Part shown: piece after piece, positions 33,009-40,160 of the stretch
Position numbering within the stretch: position 1 is the first letter of the stretch
How the letters are laid out: every line of letters begins with the position of its first letter
NCBI GenBank assembly: GCA_019117205.1
Contig: DXAC01000086.1
Location: forward strand, 1-51,868
DNA length: 51,868 nt
Source: Candidatus Allofournierella merdigallinarum
GTDB taxonomy: Bacteria > Bacillota > Clostridia > Oscillospirales > Ruminococcaceae
Direction of reading: 5' to 3'
Position numbers and translations under genes: made by a program
The notes under the pieces: generated by a model
What the model saw: the letters and a program-made list of their open reading frames with translations, nothing else
Database searches by the model: none
What the model was told of the DNA's origin: nothing

Positions 33009-33587
33009 TTACTCAGCCAGCGCGGTGAAGGCCGCATGGATCTTGTCGGCGTTGTCGGCGCCGGTCATGATGAGGATGACCACGTCGCCGGACCAGTCCA
33101 CGATCTTGCTTTCGGCCTCCACGCAGATCCACTTGCGGGGGTCGGCGCCCGCCTCGATGTCGGCGGCCAGCTGCTCGGCCTCCTCGGCGCTGTTGGCGCG
33201 CACCAGGCAGACGGAGTGGGCCACAGAGCTCATGGCAGCCTCGGCGGCGATGCCCTCGGCATAGCGGTCGCGGGTCACGCCCAGGTTGTATTCGGAGTTT
33301 TCCTCGGTGAGCGGGGCGTATTTCTCGCCGCCGTTCAGGTCGGCGGGCATCAGCGCGGGCAGCTGGTCCTCGGGCACGCTGGCCAGCACCGCGTCCATGA
33401 TCTCCTCCAGGCTGCCAGAGGCAAGGCTCACCTCGCCGGCGGGCTCGGAGGCCGGCTCGGAAGCGGGCTCGGAGGCCGGGGCAGAGCTGGGCGCAGAGGA
33501 AGGCGCCGAAGAAGAGGGGGCGGAAGAGCAGCCGGCAAAGGCGGCGGCGGCCATGATGAGCGCGAGGGTCAAAGCGAGTTTTTTCAT
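33009..33587 (-). CDS. DUF4358 domain lipoprotein
   Basis: Product of 192 residues. Signal peptide ends in A-F-A-G-C (lipobox, Cys20). A low-complexity stretch of Ser/Pro/Ala/Glu repeats (residues 22-50) spaces the C-terminal DUF4358 domain (SLEEIMDAVLASVPEDQLPAL; VVILIMTGADNADKIHAAF) from the membrane. In Clostridia this family often accompanies DHHW proteins, as here. ATG 33587 follows AAGGAG at 8 bases. The gene is first of a two-gene operon. The 236-base spacer to the divergent fucO-like gene contains a possible minus-strand TATACT (33659-33654) without a clear -35. Confidence 0.85.
   Translation of the reverse strand: MKKLALTLALIMAAAAFAGCSSAPSSSAPSSAPSSAPASEPASEPASEPAGEVSLASGSLEEIMDAVLASVPEDQLPALMPADLNGGEKYAPLTEENSEYNLGVTRDRYAEGIAAEAAMSSVAHSVCLVRANSAEEAEQLAADIEAGADPRKWICVEAESKIVDWSGDVVILIMTGADNADKIHAAFTALAE
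33437..33479 (-). repeat. 12-base coding repeats in the lipoprotein linker
   Basis: Near-identical 12-base units encode tandem S-E-P-A tetrapeptides, a flexible spacer in the lipoprotein. Confidence 0.75.
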
Positions 33588-33728
33588 GTGTATGACTCCT
33601 TAATTTTAACGAAATATGCGGCCGGTTCGGGGTTAGTGTTCCCCGCCGGCACAGTATAAACACCGCGGCGGGGGGAATTATTGCAAACCTGCCAAAAAAT
33701 TTTTTCGTTTTTCATGCGAAACGCTCCC

Positions 33729-33757
33729 TTGCCCGCCGCGGGATAGATTGTTATACT
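33729..33757 (+). promoter_or_regulatory. Promoter of the fucO-like gene
   Basis: TTGCCC (33729-33734), 17-base spacer, TATACT (33752-33757) preceded by TGT (extended -10). Confidence 0.75.
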
Positions 33758-33823
33758 TGTAACAGACGGGGGAGATTTCCCCCGCGAAACCGTTTTGTGT
33801 GACCTGAAAAGGAGAGGATACCA

Positions 33824-34972
33824 ATGGCCAACCGCATCGTTCTGAACACCATTTCCTACCATGGCAAGGGCGCCATCGAGAACATCCTGCCGGAGCTCAC
33901 CGCCCGCGGCTACAAAAAGGCGTTCGTCTGCTCCGACCCGGACCTGGTCAAGTTCGGCGTTACCCAAAAGGTCACCGCCCTGCTGGACGCGGCTGGCTTC
34001 GCCTACGAGGTGTACAGCGACATCAAGCCCAACCCCACCATTGAGAACGTGCAGAACGGCGTGGCCGCCTACAAGGCCAGCGGGGCGGACTGCATCGTGA
34101 CCATCGGCGGCGGCTCCTCCATGGACACTGCCAAGGCCATCGGCATCATCATCAACAACCCGGAGTTTGCCGACGTCCGCAGTCTGGAGGGGGTGGCCCC
34201 CACCAAGCAGCACGCGGTATTCACCATCGCCGTGCCCACCACCGCCGGCACCGCCGCCGAGGTGACCATCAACTACGTCATCACCGACGTGGAGAAAAAG
34301 CGCAAGTTCGTCTGTGTGGACACCAACGACATCCCCGAGGTGGCCGTGGTGGACCCGGACATGATGGCCACCATGCCCAAGGGGCTCACCGCCGCCACCG
34401 GCATGGACGCGCTGACCCACGCCATCGAGGGCTACATCACCAAGGCCGCCTGGGAGATGACCGACATGTTCCATCTCAAGGCCATCGAGCTCATCGCGAA
34501 GCACCTGCGGGGCGCGGTGGCCGGCGAGGAGGCGGGCCGCGAGGGCATGGCGCTGGCCCAGTACATCGCCGGCCAGGGCTTCTCCAACGTGGGCCTGGGC
34601 ATCGTGCACTCCATGGCCCACAGCCTGGGCGCGGTGTATGACACCCCCCACGGCGTGGCCAACGCCATCCTGCTGCCCACCATCATGGAGTACAACGCCC
34701 CCGCCACCGGCGAGAAATACCGGGACATCGCCAAGGCCATGGGCGTGGAGGGCGTGGACGCCATGACCCTGGACGAGGCCCGCAAGGCCGCCTGCGCCGC
34801 CGTGAAGCAGCTGAGCCAGGACGTGGGCATCCCCGCCGACCTGAAAGCCATCGTGAAAGAGGAGGACGTGCAGTTCCTCTCCGAGTCCGCCTACGCGGAC
34901 GCCTGCCGCCCCGGCAACCCCCGGGAGACCAGCGTGGAGGGGATCGCCGCCCTCTACCGCAGCCTGATGTAA
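33824..34972 (+). CDS. fucO: Iron-containing alcohol dehydrogenase, lactaldehyde reductase type
   Basis: Group III (Fe-dependent) NAD(P) alcohol dehydrogenase of 382 residues. It follows E. coli FucO closely over its whole length in the segments I can recall: NNPEFADVRSLEGVAPT, AIPTTAGTAAEVTINYVITD-like and GATGMDALTHAIEGYIT-like stretches. The nucleotide loop is GGGSSMDTAKAIG, and metal ligands come from GMDALTHAIE, MAHSLGAVYDTPHG. Likely reaction: L-lactaldehyde to 1,2-propanediol, from fucose or rhamnose breakdown, though no sugar genes are nearby. ATG 33824 follows AAAGGAGAGG. Single-gene unit. Confidence 0.9.
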   Translation: MANRIVLNTISYHGKGAIENILPELTARGYKKAFVCSDPDLVKFGVTQKVTALLDAAGFAYEVYSDIKPNPTIENVQNGVAAYKASGADCIVTIGGGSSMDTAKAIGIIINNPEFADVRSLEGVAPTKQHAVFTIAVPTTAGTAAEVTINYVITDVEKKRKFVCVDTNDIPEVAVVDPDMMATMPKGLTAATGMDALTHAIEGYITKAAWEMTDMFHLKAIELIAKHLRGAVAGEEAGREGMALAQYIAGQGFSNVGLGIVHSMAHSLGAVYDTPHGVANAILLPTIMEYNAPATGEKYRDIAKAMGVEGVDAMTLDEARKAACAAVKQLSQDVGIPADLKAIVKEEDVQFLSESAYADACRPGNPRETSVEGIAALYRSLM

Positions 34973-34982
34973 AAAGCGCCGA

Positions 34983-35017
34983 AAAAGGAGCCGCCCCCAT
35001 GGGGGCGGCCCCTTTTG
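34983..35017. terminator. Bidirectional terminator, fucO-like / flavoprotein genes
   Basis: GCCGCCCCC and GGGGGCGGC pair around AT, extended by AAAAGG/CCTTTT on the flanks, giving T-tracts in both directions. Confidence 0.9.
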
Positions 35018-35022
35018 TGCGC

Positions 35023-35874
35023 TTACGCCTTGTCCAGATATTCCGCGGCGGAAAGCCCGGCGATGAGGCCCTCGCCCACCGCTTTCGCCACCTGCAGCGG
35101 CGCGCCGGTGATGTCGCCGGCGGCAAACACGCCGGGGATGTTGGTGGCCATGCGCCGGTCCACCTGCACGAAGCCGTCCTGAATGGCAAGGCCGGGCAGC
35201 AGGGTGTCGGGGGCGATAGCGCTGCGGAGGACGAACACCCCCTGCACCGCCAGCTCTTCGCCGGCCACCCGCACCCATTCCACCGTGTCGCCGCCGCCCA
35301 CCGCCTGCACTGCGCCGGGGATGTGTTCGATGGCGCTGTCCAGCTCCGGCGGGCGCCTGGGGGAGACAAAGCGCACCTTGCAGCCGATGGAGGCCAGGAA
35401 GTTCGCCTCGCCCGCCGCCTCGGGGGAAAGGCCCCACACCGCCACCTGGCGGCCCCGGTAGAGCATCCCGTCGCAGGTGGCGCAGTAGGAGACGCCCCGG
35501 CCCAAAAACTCGCTTTCGCCCGCCACCGGCTTTGCCTTGGCCACGCCGCCGGCCAGGATCACCGCCCGGGCCTCCAGGATGTCCCCGTCAAAGTTGAGCA
35601 TGAGCCGCTCGTCCATGGGCATGATGTTGGCCACCCGACCCGGCTCGGCCTCGATGCCCAGGGCTTTGGCGTGGCCGGTAAAGGCCGCCAGCATCTCGCT
35701 GCCGGAAAGGCCCGGCAGGCCCAGGTAGTTGTCCACCCGCTCGGCCTTGGCCAAAAGGCCCGGCGCCGCCCCCAGCACCCGCACGGTCTTGCCCCGCTGG
35801 TGCAGGTTGATGGCCGCCGACAGCCCGGCGGGGCCGCCGCCCACCACCGCGCAGTCCAGGATCTTCTCACTCAT
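35023..35874 (-). CDS. Thioredoxin-reductase-like FAD disulfide oxidoreductase with degenerate NAD(P)H site
   Basis: Product of 283 residues. The FAD domain has VVGGGPAGLSAAI at the N-terminus and GVFAAGDI near the C-terminus; the redox-active pair is CATC (Cys131, Cys134). In the second nucleotide domain, where thioredoxin reductases read GGGxSA and HRRxxxR, this protein has GLSPEAAGEA (148-157) and SPRRPPELD. NADPH use is therefore doubtful; a ferredoxin-dependent or other donor is possible. ATG 35874 follows GGAGGCGCG. It is divergent from the Fe-S aldo/keto reductase. No thioredoxin gene is adjacent. Confidence 0.82.
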   Translation of the reverse strand: MSEKILDCAVVGGGPAGLSAAINLHQRGKTVRVLGAAPGLLAKAERVDNYLGLPGLSGSEMLAAFTGHAKALGIEAEPGRVANIMPMDERLMLNFDGDILEARAVILAGGVAKAKPVAGESEFLGRGVSYCATCDGMLYRGRQVAVWGLSPEAAGEANFLASIGCKVRFVSPRRPPELDSAIEHIPGAVQAVGGGDTVEWVRVAGEELAVQGVFVLRSAIAPDTLLPGLAIQDGFVQVDRRMATNIPGVFAAGDITGAPLQVAKAVGEGLIAGLSAAEYLDKA

Positions 35875-35937
35875 AGAAACGCGCCTCCCTGCCCGCTCTT
35901 TTTACCTATAGTATAGGGCGCTTTTGCCCCGCTCACA

Positions 35938-35950
35938 GTGATTGTATCAC
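35938..35950. promoter_or_regulatory. Perfect palindrome between divergent redox genes
   Basis: GTGAT-TGT-ATCAC lies 14 bases upstream of the aldo/keto reductase -35 box and about 64 bases before the flavoprotein start, a plausible operator for either gene. The binding protein is unknown. Confidence 0.4.
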
Positions 35951-35963
35951 AAAGGCGCCCCGA

Positions 35964-35992
35964 TTGCCAACGGGCGGCGGGGGGAGTATAAT
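35964..35992 (+). promoter_or_regulatory. Promoter of the aldo/keto reductase gene
   Basis: TTGCCA (35964-35969), 17-base spacer, TATAAT (35987-35992). Confidence 0.82.
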
Positions 35993-36044
35993 AAAAGTAT
36001 ACGCCGCCGGCCGGCGCGGCCGGGCGAAAAGGAGGATGTGCAGC

Positions 36045-37139
36045 GTGTTTGGCGCACCGGACAAAAAACTTGGGTTTGGGTTCATGCGGCTGCCCATGCA
36101 GGGGGGCGAGGTGGACATTCCCACTGTCTGCGGCATGGTGGACGAGTTTCTGGCGGCGGGGTTCCGCTATTTCGACACCGCCCACGGCTACCACGACGGC
36201 AAAAGCGAGCAGGCCATCCGGGCGGCGCTGACCAGCCGCCACCCCCGCCAGAGCTATATTCTGGCCAACAAGCTCTCGCCGCCCTTTTTTGAAAAGGAGG
36301 CGGACATCCTGCCCCTGTTCCAGCGCCAGCTGGACATCTGCGGGGTGGACTACTTTGATATGTACCTGATGCACGCCCAAAGCGCCGGCCGCTTTGAGTT
36401 TTACAAGAGCTGCCGGGCCTACGAGACGGCGTTCCGCCTGCGGGAACAGGGCCGGGTGCGCCGGGTGGGCATCTCTTTCCACGACACCGCCGAGGTGCTG
36501 GAGCGCATCCTCACCGAGTATCCGGACCTGGACTTTGTCCAGCTGCAGTTCAACTACCTGGACTACGACGACCCCCAGGTGCAGAGCCGCGCCTGCTACG
36601 AGGTCTGCCGCCGCCACGACACGCCGGTGGTGGTGATGGAGCCGGTGAAAGGCGGCCGGCTGGCCAGCCTGCCGGCGGACGCTGCGGCGGAGCTGGCGGC
36701 GGTGACGACGGACAGCCCGGCGGCCTTTGCGCTGCGCTTCGCTGCGGAGCACGAGGGGGTAAAAATGGTGCTCTCGGGCATGAGCAGCCCCGAACAGCTG
36801 CGGGAGAACATCGCCGTGATGAGCCGCCCCGCCCCCCTTACCGACGCCGAGCGCCAGGCGCTGCCGGCGCTGCGCCGCAAGCTGCTGGCCCACCAGCTGG
36901 TGCAGTGTACCGGCTGCTCCTACTGCACCGCCGGCTGCCCCAAGGGCATCGCCATTCCCCGGCGGCTGGCTGCCCTGAACGACCGGCTGGAGCAAAAGCC
37001 CCAGGCGGCCGCCGTCTACGCCGCCCTGCCGGGCGCGCCGGCCTCCGCCTGCATCGGGTGCGGCCAGTGCGAAAAGGCCTGCCCCCAGAAGCTGCCCATC
37101 CCGGCGCTGCTGGCCCGGGCGGCCCGGGAGTTCGAGTAA
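36045..37139 (+). CDS. Aldo/keto reductase with two C-terminal [4Fe-4S] sites
   Basis: Product of 364 residues. The TIM-barrel part keeps the AKR tetrad: Asp and Tyr in FDTAHGY, Lys in ANKLS, His in YLMHAQS. The C-terminal 85 residues add two ferredoxin-type clusters: CTGCSYCTAGCP and CIGCGQCEKACP. This architecture is common in anaerobes, where electrons may come from ferredoxin rather than NADPH; the substrate is unknown. AAGGAGG (36029-36035) lies 9 bases before GTG 36045; an ATG at 36036 touches it directly, so I chose the GTG. Confidence 0.9.
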   Translation: MFGAPDKKLGFGFMRLPMQGGEVDIPTVCGMVDEFLAAGFRYFDTAHGYHDGKSEQAIRAALTSRHPRQSYILANKLSPPFFEKEADILPLFQRQLDICGVDYFDMYLMHAQSAGRFEFYKSCRAYETAFRLREQGRVRRVGISFHDTAEVLERILTEYPDLDFVQLQFNYLDYDDPQVQSRACYEVCRRHDTPVVVMEPVKGGRLASLPADAAAELAAVTTDSPAAFALRFAAEHEGVKMVLSGMSSPEQLRENIAVMSRPAPLTDAERQALPALRRKLLAHQLVQCTGCSYCTAGCPKGIAIPRRLAALNDRLEQKPQAAAVYAALPGAPASACIGCGQCEKACPQKLPIPALLARAAREFE

Positions 37140-37156
37140 GCGGCCCTGTTATGTAA

Positions 37157-37211
37157 CAAAAAGCGCGGTGCGTCGCGCCCTTTCAAAGGGCACGGCGCAC
37201 CGCGCTTTTTC
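37157..37211. terminator. Bidirectional terminator, aldo/keto reductase / spoIIID
   Basis: AAAAAGCGCGGTGCG pairs with CGCACCGCGCTTTTT, extended inward by an imperfect stem to a CAA loop. Confidence 0.92.
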
Positions 37212-37214
37212 CTT

Positions 37215-37463
37215 TCACTGCCGGGAATACTTCCGCCGGGTGGCGGCGCCGCCCCGCAGGTGCCGCTCGGCCTTGTTGGCCCCCAGCACCGCCTGCACCT
37301 GGCGGCACAGCTGGGGGTCCAGCCGCTTCAGGCGGCCGGTCACGTCCTTGTGGACCGTGGACTTGCTCACCCCGAAGACCGCCGCGGCGGCGCGCACGGT
37401 GGCGCGGTTCTCGGTGATGTAGAGCGCCAGCCGCACGGCTCGCTCGTCGATGTTGCCTTTCAC
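37215..37463 (-). CDS. spoIIID: Sporulation transcriptional regulator SpoIIID
   Basis: DNA-binding protein of the mother cell that modulates sigma-E genes and sigK. The 82-residue product matches the family throughout: the helix-turn-helix VRAAAAVFGVSKSTVHKDVT and the C-terminal basic region AERHLRGGAATRRKYS. Start is GTG 37463, with GGGGAG 9 bases upstream. A sigma-E-like promoter lies just upstream. Together with spoIIE it shows that the organism comes from a spore-forming lineage. Confidence 0.95.
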   Translation of the reverse strand: MKGNIDERAVRLALYITENRATVRAAAAVFGVSKSTVHKDVTGRLKRLDPQLCRQVQAVLGANKAERHLRGGAATRRKYSRQ

Positions 37464-37496
37464 ACAGCGTCACTCCCCGTGATGTTTTCACAAGGG

Positions 37497-37526
37497 ATGT
37501 ATATGCGCCGGAGGCGGGGGATATGA
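37497..37526 (-). promoter_or_regulatory. Possible sigma-E-type promoter of spoIIID
   Basis: Minus-strand TCATATC (37526-37520), 14-base spacer, CATATACAT (37505-37497). This resembles the Bacillus sigma-E pattern (-35 ATA core, -10 CATACA-T), the sigma factor known to transcribe spoIIID. Consensus in this organism is unverified. Confidence 0.45.
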
Positions 37527-37561
37527 AGAGGCCGGGCAGGCGTCGCCTGCCCGGCCTCTTC
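37525..37561 (-). terminator. Long perfect hairpin after the amidohydrolase operon
   Basis: GAAGAGGCCGGGCAGGC pairs with GCCTGCCCGGCCTCTTC around GTC: 17 bp without mismatch. No T-tract follows in either direction, so it may act as a 3' stabiliser or weak terminator of the operon ending at 37604. Confidence 0.6.
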
Positions 37562-37603
37562 CCGAGAGAGAATGGAGTGAGAGAACGAAGAGAGGATGAT
37601 GTG

Positions 37604-38824
37604 TCAGGTGTTGTTCACGGCCAGGCCGTTGTGGTAGATGGCCAGCTTGCTCTTGTCCTGGAGCAGGGCGATGTTGGCCAGCACGTCGCCGTCCACCACC
37701 AAAAGGTCGGCGGTCTTGCCGGCGGCCAACACGCCGATGTCCGGCTGGCGCAGGGCCTGGGCCGCCATGCTGGTGGCGGTCTTGATGGCCTCCATGGGGG
37801 TCATGCAGAGCTTTGTGTACATCTCCAGCTCCTCGGCGCCGTCGCCGTGGCAGTTGAACGGGGTGCCGGTGTCGGTGCCGCAGACGATCTTCACGCCCGC
37901 CTTGTAGGCTTTTTCCAGCCCCGCGTAGTGGGCGGTGGCGAAGTAGTGGATCTTCTCCAGCACATAGTCCGGCACGCCGCCCTCCGGCCCGTATTTGATG
38001 GTGCGGAACGCGCACAGGGTGGGCACCAGGTAGTGGTCGCCTTTCAGCAGCAGCTCGATGCCCTCGTCGTCCAGGAAGCTGGCGTGCTCGATGGTGCGTA
38101 CCCCCGCCCGCAGGGCCCGCTTGATGCCGTCCGCCCCAATGGCGTGGGCGGCGGTCAGGGCGTTGCGGTTGGCGGCCTCCTCCACGGCGACCCGCATCTC
38201 CTCCTCGGTGAGCTGGGACACGGTGCCCGGCCCGGGGGAGTTGCCGCCGCCGGTGGCCATCAGCTTGATGTTGTCCGCGCCGTTTTTCAGCCGGTCGCGG
38301 GCGGCGCGGCGCACCTGGTCCACCCCGTCGCAGGTCTCGCCGATGGAGTCCAGCTCCACGTCGCCGGGCACGAAGTCGCCGTGGCCGCCGGTGATGGAGA
38401 TGGCCTTGCCGCTGGTGAGCAGGCGGGGGCCCTGGATCATGCCCTCGTTGATGGCCCGCTTGACGGCGTAGTCCGCCGAGGCCTTGTCGCCCATGCTGCG
38501 AACGGTGGTAAAGCCGGCGTAGAGCAGCTTTTTGGCGCAGTCCGCCGCTTTCAGGGCGGTGTAGGTGGCGCTGTCCATCAAAAAGTCCATCACGCTGGAG
38601 GGCTTGCCGTACATGGTCAGATGCACATGGGCGTCGATCAGGCCGGGCATGATGGTCTTGTCACGCACATCCAGCGCCTGGACGCCGGGGTACTTTGCTG
38701 CCGCCTCGGGGCAGAACGGCCCCGCGTAGAGGATCTTGCTGCCCTCGAAGATCAGCATACCGTCCTCCACCGGCCGGTCGGCCAGGCCGTCGATGAGTTT
38801 GCCGTGCTGTAAGATGGTAACCAT
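37604..38824 (-). CDS. Amidohydrolase family metal-dependent hydrolase (peptidase-like), copy A
   Basis: Binuclear-metal TIM-barrel hydrolase of 406 residues. Metal ligands are readable: HVH (His66, His68), the carboxylated Lys187 in NIKLMATGG, His227 in TAAHA, His247 in IEHAS and catalytic Asp318 in CGTDTGTPF. This set matches the Zn-dependent Xaa-Arg/Lys dipeptidase (Cc2672-like, imidazolonepropionase-related) branch. It has no signal peptide. Start ATG 38824 follows GAGGTG. It is 16 bases downstream of a paralogue and probably acts on what the AbgT transporter imports. Confidence 0.88.
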   Translation of the reverse strand: MVTILQHGKLIDGLADRPVEDGMLIFEGSKILYAGPFCPEAAAKYPGVQALDVRDKTIMPGLIDAHVHLTMYGKPSSVMDFLMDSATYTALKAADCAKKLLYAGFTTVRSMGDKASADYAVKRAINEGMIQGPRLLTSGKAISITGGHGDFVPGDVELDSIGETCDGVDQVRRAARDRLKNGADNIKLMATGGGNSPGPGTVSQLTEEEMRVAVEEAANRNALTAAHAIGADGIKRALRAGVRTIEHASFLDDEGIELLLKGDHYLVPTLCAFRTIKYGPEGGVPDYVLEKIHYFATAHYAGLEKAYKAGVKIVCGTDTGTPFNCHGDGAEELEMYTKLCMTPMEAIKTATSMAAQALRQPDIGVLAAGKTADLLVVDGDVLANIALLQDKSKLAIYHNGLAVNNT

Positions 38825-38840
38825 TGTATTTCACCTCATT

Positions 38841-40058
38841 TCACACTACCGGCAGGAACCAGTCCCTGCCGTTTTCCCTGCGGTACACCGGCAGACCGCC
38901 CTTGTATACCGCCCGCACCCGGCGGAACGCCTCCATGTCCGCCTCCGGGTCGCCCTCGAACAGGGTCAGGTCCGCCCACTTGCCCGGCTCGATGCTGCCG
39001 GTGCGGTCGGCCACGCCCATGGCCTCGGCGGGAGTGTAGGTGGCCGAGACGATCACGTCTTTCACGCTCATGCCCAGCTCGTGCATCTTGATGAACTCGC
39101 TGGCAATGTCGTCCTGGTAGTTGAAAGGTGTGCCCGCGTCGGTGCCGGCGATCACCTTGACCCCCGCCTTGCAGGCGGCGGTGAAGCCGTCGAAGTGGGT
39201 GATGGCCTGGATCTTGCACTTTTCCACCACATAGGGAGGGATGCCGGAGGCCTCGCCCTTTTCGATGACATACCACAGGGCCATCAGGGTGGGGCAGAAG
39301 TAGGTGCCCTGTTTGAGCATCAGCTCGATCTGCTCCTCGTCCAGGGTAACGCCGTGCTCGATGCTGTCCACCCCGGCCCGCAGGCAGTTCATCACGCCCT
39401 CCTTGCCTTGGGCGTGGGCGGCGGTGGGGATGCCCGCGTGGTGGGCCTCCTCCACGATGGCGCGGATCTCGTCGTAGCCCAGCTGGGGCACGCCGGCTTT
39501 CATCCCCTTGGACTGGCCGCCGCCGGTGGCCATGATCTTGATCAGGTCCGCCCCCCGCTTGATCTGGGCGCGGGCGGCCTTGCGGGCCTCGTCCGGCCCG
39601 TCCACCTCGATGCCGAAATAGTAGCCGTGGCCGCCGGTCATGCAGATCACCCGGCCGCTGGCGTAGATCCGGGGCCCCAGCAGCTTGCCGGCGTTGATGG
39701 CGTCCCGCAGCTTGATGGACACGTCGAAGTTGGTGCCCATGTCCCGGGCCGCCACCAGGCCGCTTTTCAGGCAGCGCAGGCTGTTGCGGGCGGCGCTGGC
39801 CATCACGGCCGCCTCGGTGTCGTCCCGGGCCACCTGGGCCTGCATGTTGGGCAGGCCGTCCACGGCGATGTGGGTGTGGCCCTGCACCCAGCCGGGGGTG
39901 CAGGTCAGGCCTTTGCCGTCGATCACGGTTTCGGCCTGGGCGTCTTTCAGGCCACGGCCCGCGGCCACGATGCCCTTTTCATCGAACAGAACGCAAGCGG
40001 CTTCCTGCCGCCCGCCTTTGCCGTCGTATAAAATGAGATCGTCGATCCTTGTGCGCAT
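38841..40058 (-). CDS. Amidohydrolase family metal-dependent hydrolase (peptidase-like), copy B
   Basis: Product of 405 residues, a paralogue of the downstream gene with the same layout: HTH (His61, His63), Lys174 in LIKIMATGG, His215 in TAAHA, His235 in IEHGV and Asp307 in AGTDAGTPF. All metal ligands are kept, so both copies should be active, probably on different acyl-amino acids or dipeptides. AAAGGAGG precedes tandem ATGs at 40061 and 40058; spacing favours 40058. It lies downstream of the AbgT gene on the same strand. Confidence 0.88.
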   Translation of the reverse strand: MRTRIDDLILYDGKGGRQEAACVLFDEKGIVAAGRGLKDAQAETVIDGKGLTCTPGWVQGHTHIAVDGLPNMQAQVARDDTEAAVMASAARNSLRCLKSGLVAARDMGTNFDVSIKLRDAINAGKLLGPRIYASGRVICMTGGHGYYFGIEVDGPDEARKAARAQIKRGADLIKIMATGGGQSKGMKAGVPQLGYDEIRAIVEEAHHAGIPTAAHAQGKEGVMNCLRAGVDSIEHGVTLDEEQIELMLKQGTYFCPTLMALWYVIEKGEASGIPPYVVEKCKIQAITHFDGFTAACKAGVKVIAGTDAGTPFNYQDDIASEFIKMHELGMSVKDVIVSATYTPAEAMGVADRTGSIEPGKWADLTLFEGDPEADMEAFRRVRAVYKGGLPVYRRENGRDWFLPVV

Positions 40059-40089
40059 CATGCGCCTCCTTTGCACTTGGCCCGATTTT

Positions 40090-40128
40090 GAAATGGCACC
40101 CTCCGAGCGCGCCGAAAGGTGCCATTTC
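40090..40128 (-). other. Intercistronic hairpin between abgT and amidohydrolase B
   Basis: An 11-bp perfect inverted repeat (GAAATGGCACC/GGTGCCATTTC) with a 17-base loop and no T-tract after it on the minus strand. It may set relative mRNA stability of transporter and hydrolases. Confidence 0.55.
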
Positions 40129-40160
40129 TTATCGAACAAACAGAATGAACGTACGCCCCG

